From: Owenia fusiformis
Taxonomy: Eukaryota > Annelida > Polychaeta > Sabellida > Oweniidae
Assembly: GCA_903813345.2 (NCBI GenBank)
Contig: CAIIXF020000012.1
Location: 28,904,684-28,968,683, forward strand
Length of the DNA: 64,000 bases
Direction: 5' to 3'
Below, in pieces: positions 49,701 to 61,700 of this stretch. A program made the position numbers and the translations under genes. Numbering within the stretch: the stretch's first letter is position 1; the number at the start of each line of letters is the position of its first letter. The notes under the pieces were generated by a model. That model ran no database searches. It had not been told where the DNA came from and was given only the letters and a program-made list of their open reading frames with translations.

Positions 49701-52700
49701 ATGAGATGTGCGGGAAGATGTTACAAGAGTTTGAAGCTCTCTTATCGCGTACCCCTCATGAAGTATTGTCCAATCAGAGACTACTACAGCTTATAGCCAT
49801 CAACATGTTTGCCATTGAGAATTCAGCTATAAAAGGTAAAGCATCACATGTCCATTTATTAATGTCCAATATTTCAGATTCACAGATTAGGCAAGGTGTG
49901 TCCTATTCCAGTCAATCAGAACACGCAAACTGCATTCCGTTTCACGTAACTGCGTTCCATTATATAACCAATAACGAACTCAAGGTCACTAGTTAAAGAG
50001 TTGCATGGTGATGACAACTCTACAGATTGAAATTGATACTTTGCCAGCTTGACCCTTGCAAAAAGTTTCATTGGAAATATGTTCATTTAGGGATTTTGTG
50101 TCTTTCAGATGATTTTGTAGAAAATATTTTGCAATGTGTGAAAAGAATTTAAGCCCAAGACTCAATGCGTTGTGTAATGAATGACCATTCATTTCAGGCG
50201 TTGTTTTCTAAACTCGATGCTGTGCATCTCATGTAAATTTTGGAAAGCAACACCTTCAAGAATGGTCATTCCACATTGCACTGAGTCCAGGGCTTAAATC
50301 CTTAATCAATTATGTTTTCTTAAACATGTATAACTGTACCATAAACCATTGTATTATACAATATGTAACTACAGATTATATTTTTTAGATGATCGGGTAT
50401 TGGAAACTGAGTGTAGATCTGTGATTGAAGAACAGGCCACGCAACTAGGTAACATTAACATTATCTCTACTCTATAAATATTAGAGATGTCACGGAACAA
50501 AGAAAAAACGGAACGGTTCGGTTCGGAACATTTTGCTTCGGAACGGAAAAATTTCGGAACGGTTCAGAACAGAGTGACTGCGTGTATAAGTTTAAAATAA
50601 GTTGATCATCTAGGTCTATTTGGTAGCGAAAAGCTCTTTAAAACTCTTCAATGAGAAGGAGTGAAAAGAATGAACCTCTTTTGGTGCAAAATATTGAAAG
50701 AAAAATGCTGTTTTGTGGCGATTTAAGGTCCAAAAGTTGTGAAAGGGTATCCATGACACCTCTAATGAATATAGAGTAGTTCAGCATTTTAACCAGCTTT
50801 TGACTGGTACGTGGAGTGTGCTAGTTTTAAGTTAAATCACCTATGAATCTACAGCAGATAGGTTTTTTTCCTATGGGTTTCAAGGGTATGCCCTCTCATT
50901 ATGATCAAAATCTGTAACTTCAATGCTAATTCTGTCGTAGGTTATATTTGGTAGTTGAGCGTGTCTTGTAATTCCATGGTTTAGTAATAAGTATGTTTTG
51001 TATATTAATATTTACATGGCAAGATTACATGGTTTGAGTAACACAGTAACTTTAATTGCATTAAAAACATTTTGACAAAAAAGCCTCGTAACAAAGGATT
51101 TTTGAGATGTTACACATACACAGGCACAAAATATCTTTGTTTCGAAGCTATTAGTCAAAATGCTTCATAACGAAGCAATTTAACTCTGCTGTGTAACAGA
51201 TACCAATGAAGCATTGAAATCTGAATCTGCAATGGGAATTTTATTTGTAGGTTTAGACATGTTAGGAATGCTTGTTGCGAGGTGCTCCGAACTTCTGAAA
51301 AGTCATTTAGCCAGTCATCATTTTCCCAAGGACCTGGTGTCCCCTGATTTGAGGGAGCTTTTACCAGCAGTGAAGGCATGGTGTGATTGGATGTCGTGTC
51401 ACATGCCTGCCTGGAACCCACCTCCAGTGCAGAGGCCTCCTGGTGTAGGGTAAGTACCTCCTTTATGGAAACCCGGGGTGAAGGGTCAGTACCTCATTTA
51501 CGGAAACCAGGGGTGAAGGGTCACTACCTCTTTTAGGAAAACCAGGGGTGAAGGATTAGTACCTCCTTTACGGAAACTAAGGGTGAAGGGTCAGTACCTC
51601 CTTTAGGAAAACCAGGGGTGAAGGGTCAGTCAGTACCTCCTTTACGGAAACCAGGGGTGAAGGGTCACTACCTCCTTTAGGAAAACCAGGGATGAAGGGT
51701 CAGTACCTCCTTTATGGAAACCAGGGGTGGAGGGTCAGTACCTCCTTTACGGAAACCAGGGGTGAAGAGTCACTACCTCCTTTAGGAAAACCAGGAGTGA
51801 AGGGTCAGTACCTCCTTTACGGAAACTAAGGGTGAAGGGTCAGTACCTCCTTTAGGAAAACCAGGGGTGAAGGGTCAGTCAGAACCTCCTTTACGGAAAC
51901 CAGGGGTGAAGGGTCACTACCTCCTTTAGGAAAACCAGGGATGAAGGGTCAGTACCTCCTTTATGGAAACCAGGGGTGAAGGGTCACTACCTCGTTTAGG
52001 GAAACCAGGGGTGAAGGTCAGTATCTCCTTTAGGAAAACCAGGGGTGAAGGGTCAGTACCTCCTTTACGGAGACCAGGGGTGAAGGGTCACTACTATTTT
52101 TTAAATACCATCTATTCTACTTCATCCATCTTGCCTGAATATTTATGTGGTATAGAATGTATGTAACAAAATTCAGAATTTTTATTTTAGGTTCTCCCAA
52201 ATAATTATCCTTGTCTATTCTCAAAAATAAACTTGACTAATATGCTTCAGGCCAGAGATGGAAATTTGGGAAACACTTTCAAAGTCCATCAACCTATTTA
52301 TTATAAGATTATTGTGTTTATTTCAGTCCTGAGATAGATGTTTGGGAAAAACTTGCCAATATCATCAACCTATTTAAAAGATTAAATTGTTTATTTCAGT
52401 CCTGAGATAGATGTTTGGGAAACACTAGCCAATTTCATCAATCTATTTAAACGATTAAATTGTTTATTTCAGTCCTGAGATAGATGTTTGTGAAACACTT
52501 GCCAATTTCATCAACCTATTTAAAAGATTAAATTGTTTATTTCAGTCCTGAGATAGATGTTTGTGAAACACTTGCCAATTTCATCAATCTATTTAAAAGA
52601 TTAAATTGTTTATTTCAGTCCTGAGATAGATGTTTGGGAAACACTTGCCAATTTCATCAACCTGTTGAGGAGTGTTGACATTTCTGTTATTGACATGTTT

Positions 52701-55700
52701 GAAGAACATAATCTACCATCTGGTAAGTAAGAATGAATACATGTATGTTGGTAGCTCTTGATTTAGGAAAAATAGATAGAGGTTATTTAATGGGAGGGAT
52801 GGAATATGAATTTTATTTTGAGGGAAAATATGATATTGACCAAGGAAAATATCATATTGGCTGAGGGTGACAGCTTGAGTGTTTGAGTGATATTTATTTA
52901 TGGAATAAATAAAGGTTATTTACTGGGAGGGATTGAATATGGGTTTTATTCTGAGGGACAATATGATATTACCTGAGGGCCAGAGGTCACAGACTAGACT
53001 ATTACAGATTTTCACTTGATTCATTTTGAGACCATACTTCTTCAGTACATTGAAGCATTTCATTTTCAGGTGGTATTCCAATACTGTTAAGTGAGGAGGC
53101 TGGCCTTGCAGGGTTTGTACCATTACTGGCACATATGCCCCGTCAACTCTTCACACTCCCCGATGCTGATAATGTAAGTGGTGTACAACAGTAACGCCCT
53201 CTATAGATAATTACCATTAAGACTAAAGACTTGAGAAACAGCTAAACATGTCATGCAAAAACATGTTCACAATTGTGAAACTGTACATCATGGATTTTAA
53301 AGAAAACCCCTAGCTAAAATTGCTTGGATTTCTATAAATTTTTTCAATATCATGGAGCTTTTCACCATTCTGAGCACTGTTCAAGTGATTTTGGACCAAA
53401 GTTGTCAAAAGTGAACCCTCTCCTATATTTTTGGAAAAGTGAACCCCATTGACGTCTTTCGACGTTCAACGTTCAGGATTTGGTGGTCGGCATCTGTAAC
53501 AAGTGGCAGATGACATGGTGACATTTTGCATATTTATGTGTTCTATTTTTATAGGTTCTGGCATGTGATTGTGCTAGGATTGCACTGCTGAGATACTTTG
53601 GTTAATACTTGAATGGCATTGAGCCCCCAATGTTTGGCTAAATGCAATTTTCTATTGTTATAGGTCCTGGCATGCGATTGTGCTAGGATTGCACTACTGA
53701 GGTACTTTGGTGAATACTTGAATGGCATTGCGCCACCAATGTTTGGCTAAATTGCAATTTTCTATTGTTATAGGTTCTGGCATGTGATTGTGCTAGAATT
53801 GCGCTGCTGAGGTATTTTGGTGAATACTTGGATGGCATTGAGCCCCCAATGTTTGGCTAAATGCAATTTTCTATTGTTATAGGTTCTGGCGTGCGATTGT
53901 GCTAGAATTGCGCTGCTTAGGTACTTTGGTGAATACTTGAATGGCATTGAGCCCCCAATGTTTGGCTAAATGCAATTTTCTATTGTTATAGGTCCTGGCA
54001 TGCGATTGTGCTAGGATTGCACTACTGAGGTACTTTGGTGAATACTTGAATGGCATTGCGCCACCAATGTTTGGCTAAATTGCAATTTTCTATTGTTATA
54101 GGTCCTGGCGTGCGATTTTGCTAGGATTGCACTGCTGCGGTACTTTGGTGAATACTTGAATGGCATTGCGCCACCAATGTTTGGCTAAATTGCAATTTTC
54201 TATTGTTATAGGTCCTGGCATGTGATTGTGCTAGGATTGCGCTGCTGAGGTACTTTGGTGAATACTTGAATGGCATTGAGCCCCCGATGTTTGGATATAA
54301 TGTTGAGAAGAAATTGTACTATTCAGTTGCTCCAAAACTGAAGGATGAAAGAGTTAGTAAAGAATCTTCTCAGGCCAAACTTGACCAGGTATGTAATTTG
54401 TAAATGGTATTTGTTGTTAATTTGACATGTTTTTTAGGAATTGTTTTAGGCCTTTTGACATGTTGACAGCTATTTAAGAAGACATTTTTCATGTTAATGC
54501 CTAATGTTTGATACTTGTTAAAATATTCACTGTGTACTGTACCTTGCTATTTATTCCTCCTTTATGAATAATTCCTTTATGAAAATTATTGTGTAATGTT
54601 TTTTCTATATATGTATTGCTTTTAGAGTTTGGAAGATAATGATATGGAGGATCTAGTCACACAAGATGAGAGTCATGGAGAGGGAGACATTGGAGAGTTA
54701 AGGAAACAGAAAGAACTGTTGGAAAAGAAGGTTAAACAGCAACAAGAGCATCAACTTAATATTAATGTAAGAACATTTCTTATTTAACACGAATTGTTAT
54801 CCCACTTGATGGAGTTTGTAGGGATATAGAGAAGCTGTCTGTCTATTCATCCATTTGTACGATCCGCGGATTATGAGGGGGAATCCCCAAGATTTATCCA
54901 ATTTGCATTGGAATTCAGATAAAATTTATCCAAAAAGTAATTTACCTCAAGAGGTGGATTGAGATTTATCCTGAGATAAATCCCAGGATCGCGCGAATTC
55001 ACTGATTTTTGGATTAATTCTTGGATTAATCCCACAATGCATCATTAACATGACGAAATTTATCCGGATCGGATCGCGGATCGTACGAATTCACAGCCCC
55101 GGGTGATAGCTCAAAATGGATGGATTGGTTCAAGTTTCATAGGCTAGTGACTTTTGGATGTAGGACCATGCACAAGAATGAAGTTTCAATGATGCTATAT
55201 TGTTATAGTCTGCAACTTTTTTGTGGATGCGGTAGGTGTTTAGGTGTGTAGTTGATGTTTGTAACAAATTGGCAGTTGGTGTTTGGTGTTCAGCGTTCGA
55301 TGTCTGTAACAAATTGCAGTTGGAGGAATTTGCATACTAATGCCCTGTCTTAATCTAGTTGGTGTTCCATATGTATTCTGATATTGACCTCTTCATTAAC
55401 CGGAGTGACCAGATTTCTTGCCACCACCGAAATGACCTTGAAACCCAGAGTGCCGAAAAATTGCTCTTATATGAAAAATTTTCATCCATTTAACACAAAA
55501 ATCTTTTTAAAAAGTGTAATTTTCTGGTTTCAACCAATTTTAAAAACTCGGATTCAAGAGCTTAAATAATGTTGTCTTTTATCTTGTCAGTTCAGGATGG
55601 GAACTTACATAAGAAAACAAGATTTAGTGTATATAATAAGAACATATTTACAATTTATTATGTACAATTTATACATACAGTACAACATCATTAAATACTT

Positions 55701-58700
55701 GAGCATTTACAACAACATCATTAAATACAATAAATATAAGTAAATATTTACAATTATATATACAATAGATTGACAGAGTTGCTGTGTTAGTGATGGTCTC
55801 TAGCATCGTTCCTTGAAAGTACTACATGGTACCACCCCAAGGTTGATGCAAGGCATACAATTCTCTGCCACCCCCGTGAGAACTAGGTCAGCCATCGGAT
55901 GGTCGATAAATTGGTTGTATTTAGAATAATGAAAAACCAGAGTCATCCTTTATATTCTGCTGGGAACCTTTGTCTTGGTTGTCCAACTTCTCTGATTTTT
56001 TTGTCAGGGCAGCTGAAACAGCATATTTGGCCTCTCTTGCCTTAAAAGAAAATTCAAGTTGTTTGAAATCTTTTTCTACATTGCAAATTTTTTTATGTTT
56101 GTCATTTTGTTTATGTTTGTCATTTTTTATGTTTGTCATTTCATAGATCTAATGTTATCCTTTTTGCTTTAGCATTATTCAGCAAGTATATGTCCTGTTT
56201 ACCATTCATTGATATCGGGTTTTCTCTGCACTTTTAAGGGTCACTAGCAAGACTAGCAAGTGGTACAAATATGACAGAGATCGGATATATATTATGTGAT
56301 CATTGACATTTGAGAAATTCAAAGATGCACATCAAAAATCCAATATCAGAGTTACCCAATGAGAACTAAGTTGCATCGTATCTCATTACACTAGTAATCA
56401 GGATATGGTGTGAATGTGACATTTCTGGTGTTACTTGGTATAAAAAATAATTTTACTACAAACTAACACCAAGTCACACCACAAACTTGGTGTGACTTGG
56501 AGTGAAAGGATTAAGAGATTAAACCCCTGCTGTCTAACACTGAGTCACACCATACCACTGGTGTGAGATGGTATGAAAATTGAATTTAATCCCTTTGATC
56601 TCTGATATCCTGATTACTAGTGTATGTTCTTGGGACATGGTCTATTGCAATTCTGTAGTATTCAAGCTAATACTTACTCTCTTTTCCATTCTATGTAGTG
56701 CTCGTTCAAGTAGGGAACGCTTGTCTTTCTCCTTTTGAGATTGTGAAAACTTTGGGTCATATACTGGAGACATCCTTAGGATAGTTTCCATTGTGCAATC
56801 AGCCTTTGTGTAAAAGCCATTTCTGCCAAATTTGGAAAAGTCTATCTCTGGCCATTCATATACATGTATGGCATTCAGTTCAATTACCATTGTGACCTCT
56901 TCTACTTTCTCCTCATTTTCAACATCATTGAATGGAACAATGCGATTCGTTCGCCTCCATAGCTGTCTGTTTTCTTTGGATTTCCAAATAGCGGTCTTGC
57001 TTATGGCACTTCTAATCCTATGACATCTATTTGGTTGTTTTTCCATCTTCACTTATTTGTGTAACTTTGTCTTTGCAGATCAACTATCAAGAATTTCTTT
57101 TTCAGTTTTGTCTTGCAATTTTTTGTTTGTGTTTACCATAGAAACGATATTTCTGTCGCCGAGTTACTCTTACTGTGTTTTGTGACATCACATGTCTTGT
57201 TGCTATAAAACATAAAGCCTATAGTAACGGCTGCATTATTTACTGTGTGACATCACAATCACATTTCTTAGAATCCTAGTTGTAAATTAATTTAAAACAT
57301 TTATGACATCACAGTAGAATAAGGTTATTTAGTTGTGATGTCATAACCGAGAAATTTCATTCTGGGGAGTCATTTTTGTGTGCCATGGTAACATTTGAAG
57401 TTTAGGGTTTGTTTTATTTTATGTGTTGTGTATCCCTTCAAGTTTAAATTTTTTCACAGCAAATGCATTTTCCCCATATAAAAAAATTGGAATTTGATAC
57501 TGATGCTGTCATCTTACTGTTAATTCAATTTTGAGTCATTATCCAACTGAACATAGTTCGAGAGGGATACCCAGATAGAATCATTCATCTATCTGGGTGA
57601 TAAGTTAAATACCGGTTTATGAATTGGGTTCAAATTTTATAGCCTGATGCATTTTGGGGATTGGATATCAGTCAGCTTGAGAAGGAATTTTCAATATGGC
57701 CACTCAATTCTAAATGGCCACCAGTTTTTTTTAAAAATTTTTAATCTATAACTCAAAGACCAGTGAAGAGATATGCTTATACAACCTGGTGGGAAGAGAA
57801 ACTGTTTAAGAAGTAAATTTTTAAGATGGTAACTGAATTCAGAATGGCTGCCATTTTTCATAAAAATGTAATATGTACATGTACCAGCTAACAGATTTGA
57901 CTCAAATTTTATATGCTGATGCCCTAGGGACATAGGACTCTGCTCAAGAAGGAATTTTCAAGCTGGTCTGTTTGTCCAAAATGGCTGCCATTTTTCATGA
58001 GAAGGATCTTTTTTGTGAATGGTGTTCTGTGGTTGCCATTTGGTGTTGCTGGCATCTGTAACAAATGGCAGCTGGTGATATTTTGCATGTTAATGCTTTG
58101 TAATTTTTTTTGAAACCTTTATTTTTATTTCTTCATTAATAGAGTACATTTATATCTTTGTATCTGGTGATAGAACACACATTTATGAGACGCAATAAAA
58201 CAATGTTATTTTGATTCTTTGAATTTCTTGAATCCCTCTGCAAATCCAGCCAAGACTGTCTTGCTTATATCATCAAAATGCGGCTGTAGTTTGGCCTTTG
58301 TGCGTTCCATCCAAGCTGCCAGCTTAGGTCTGTTCTTCACCATGTCATAACCAGTCGCTCCGACCTGATTGAGCTCTGTGATTCAATGTATATCAGCAAT
58401 TGAGATGTCAATTCCTGCAATATAGGGGGCATCCTTCAACCAGATTGTCTCCAGTTTGTTGAGCAGTTTCTCAAATCCATCCTGTATTTCCTTAACTTGG
58501 TCCTCGGTGATAGTCATACTGAAGAATGCCGGCCCAGCAAACTGTTAAACCAAAAATAGAGATTACAATAAAATAGAGTATATAATAAAAGTACACATTC
58601 AAATGAATCTGATGAAGTAATATTCTTAGTACAGTTTAAATGTTTCAGTTTAGTTTTTTACTGTACATTTATTTTCAATATTGCATTTGGATCATTGTTA

Positions 58701-61700
58701 CTATCGTCTAAGCTGATATTTCAATGGAAATTAAATCTTGAACAATTTTAAGTGTTAATTTCCTTATTTTATATCGATCCATAATTCTAATATGATACTT
58801 GATGTCACAAGAACTAGAACACCTGATTTACTGGTCTATGATCAAGTATGTATGACCTCTAAATTCATGAATGGAGTTTTTTTTTTTGGTTTGTTTATCA
58901 TATTTGAATCATATCATCAGACCTTGATTCTTTGATTTATGGATTTTTTTTCATATTTTAATTTCTTTATTTCCAATTAACTCAATTACATTATGTTACA
59001 AAGATTTTCACAGTAGACACATGCTTATGTGTATATACTGAGTTTACAGTTGAAAATGATTGAATCTTAAAGTAACTTATACTTATAAGAAAGAAAATAT
59101 GAGCAATGTTTTGGAGCAGGTGCAATTGGGGTAACAGACTGATACTAGATGATTTATGGGCTTTATTCCTTAGCAAAGGTCTATAATCGAATACGTATGA
59201 CCACTAGATTTCGTATTAATGCAAATAGTTGTTTTGGTTTGTTTATCATTTTGAATCATAAACAAAGAACTCGATTCTATGATTGATTCTATGGATTTAC
59301 GGGCTTTATTTGTTTTTTTTGTTTTCCTTAACAATGATCAACTACTGTAGATTGGGTTAATTTGGCGCTACTTAATTTGGCGATTTTGCCATTTTTGGCA
59401 TATTGGCGGCTATTTAATTTGGCGGATATGCAAAAAATTTAGCATGTTTGGCTATGTTCATTTTTCTTTTGAGGACCACTGGCGATATTCACCATGTTTG
59501 TACATTTTTGTGAGATCATCCTTTACATTTTGCACCTCGATCGATGCTGCTACTATATCGCGCTTTTCCTTTCTAGTCTTTCCCTGAGTATTAATGAGTG
59601 ACTGACCAGTTCTGAGCCAATTTATGAGACATTTTTTTCATATTTATGGAAAAACTAAACTGGAAGTGACCTAAATACACTGGACGAAATACCCTAGATA
59701 ATTTCCGGGGATTCATTCTGTATTTTGGCGAAGATTTATATTGGCGAATTTTTCAATTTCGCCAAATTCGCCAAATTAAAGCGGGCGCCAAATTAACCCA
59801 ATCTACAGTATTTGGGTAGTATGCAACTTACACTCCTGACAAAGTACCCTGCTGAATGTTTCCTCGTGTCTGTTCCATGTGTGAGGCTAGGTACGTGTTC
59901 ACCATGATTCTTGCCCTCCCACTTCTGGGGTACCAGTGTACTTGGGTAGTATGCAACTTACACTCCTGACAAAGTACCCTGCTGAATGTTTCCTCGTGTC
60001 TGTTCCATGTGTGAGGCTAGGTACGTGTTCACCATGATTCTTGCTCTCCCACTTTTGGGGTACCAGTGTTCGGGAACACCATCCATCTCAGCCAGGTATT
60101 GAAGGGCGGCAGAGCTAGAGGATAATAAAGGATGGATGATTGGTTAGAATGTACCAGTGTTCGGGAACACCATCCATCTCAGCCAGGTATTGAAGGGCGG
60201 CAGAGCTAGAAGATAATAAAGGATGGATGATTGGTTAGAATGTACCAGTGTTCGGGAACACCATCCATCTCAGCCAGATACTGAAGGGCGGCAGAGCTAG
60301 ATAATAATAAAGGATGGATGATTGGTTAGAATGTACCAGTAGAAGAGAATAAGAGTGTAAAATGTTGGCAAAAATGTCAACTTCAAGAAAATCTTTTTTG
60401 TGGATTGTGTTTCATGGTTGGTGTTCAGCGTTTGGTGGTTGGTGTCAGAATTTCCAGGCATACAATACGTCTCTTATAATCCAGTAATTGAGGGAGCTGT
60501 GAAATACGCTATGGTATTTTTGATCACATGGTACTGAATCAGCCAATCAAATCACACGATTTCTAGCAATGATATAATAAATTAAAATATTACCTCTCCC
60601 ATATGCATCCATCACTGTCCACTTCAAGAGTTGGTACCCATTTAAATGGGTTCACATTTGCGACATATTCCTCTTTTTGGCAACTTCCTGAAAACACATT
60701 TTTTATCCTTATATATTATTCATTTAAAGAGTAAATTTTTGATATATTTGGGCATCAGAATTAAAACATTTTTGGATAACTAATTATAGATAAATGAATT
60801 TACATTTATTTTAATAATATTTATTTAGCAAACTATAGTCCACCCATATAGCTCAGCGGTAGAGCGTGCACTAAATATGCGTAGGTACCAGATTCGATCT
60901 ACAGTTTAGGGACTTTGTTGTGTAACATACTTAAGGGTGTTTGACTGAGTGGTCCAATCTCTTAAAAGGTTCTGGTGTGTACTTGTATGCCTAGAACACA
61001 GGACTCCTTCAAGGAGGGGTTCTGTGACTAGTCTTTCAGGATTATTAATGCTTAAATTACAACTTTTCATATATGGGATAGTTACCCAACAGGTATTGCT
61101 CACCTTCATTTGTGGTAAACAAAATAAAAAAAGTGTTCAAGAATCTCAAGGGAGTGTTCCTGTCCAGAACTAAAATATGAAAACAAGTCAAAGTCTATCA
61201 TACCTAGATTTCATAGTAGAGGGAATTCTTATACCATGTACAAATAAAATATCAAACACCTATAATGCTACATAATTAACTTCTACTGTTTCTTGCTCAT
61301 AAAACAAAATTTTCTGAAATATTCAATTGATTTTCGCATAATATATGAATGTATTTTTCCATTTAATAGAACTGTATTGCACTTTTGCCTTTCAATTGTT
61401 TTTTGCTCAAAATTATCATGAAAATTACACAATTACATTCATTATAGTTTAAGATATCCTGAAACATAAAGTATGACATGTCATAAATAATTTATTATCC
61501 CTAGACCCTTTCCCATAATTTGTGGGTCCATTTCAAATTGTCCCTTAATAGTAAAAAGTGAAACATGCAGATGATATCTTCCCATTTTTAGACCCCCCAC
61601 TTAGCAAATGCTGGCTACAGGCCTGTATCTTCCCATTTTTATGAAAAAATTGTATATTCAAAACTCAGAGAATGGTAGGAGAGGTATTGAGACAAAGTCA

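Noticed and set aside
53555-54211. Array copies as complete alternative versions of exon 16
   Set aside because: They contain the acceptor and 28 codons but no donor before the stop, so they cannot serve as cassette exons, only as decoy acceptors.
60843-60912. Functional tRNA gene
   Set aside because: The A and B boxes are tRNA-like, but the acceptor, anticodon and T stems do not pair properly. Called as a tRNA-derived SINE head instead.
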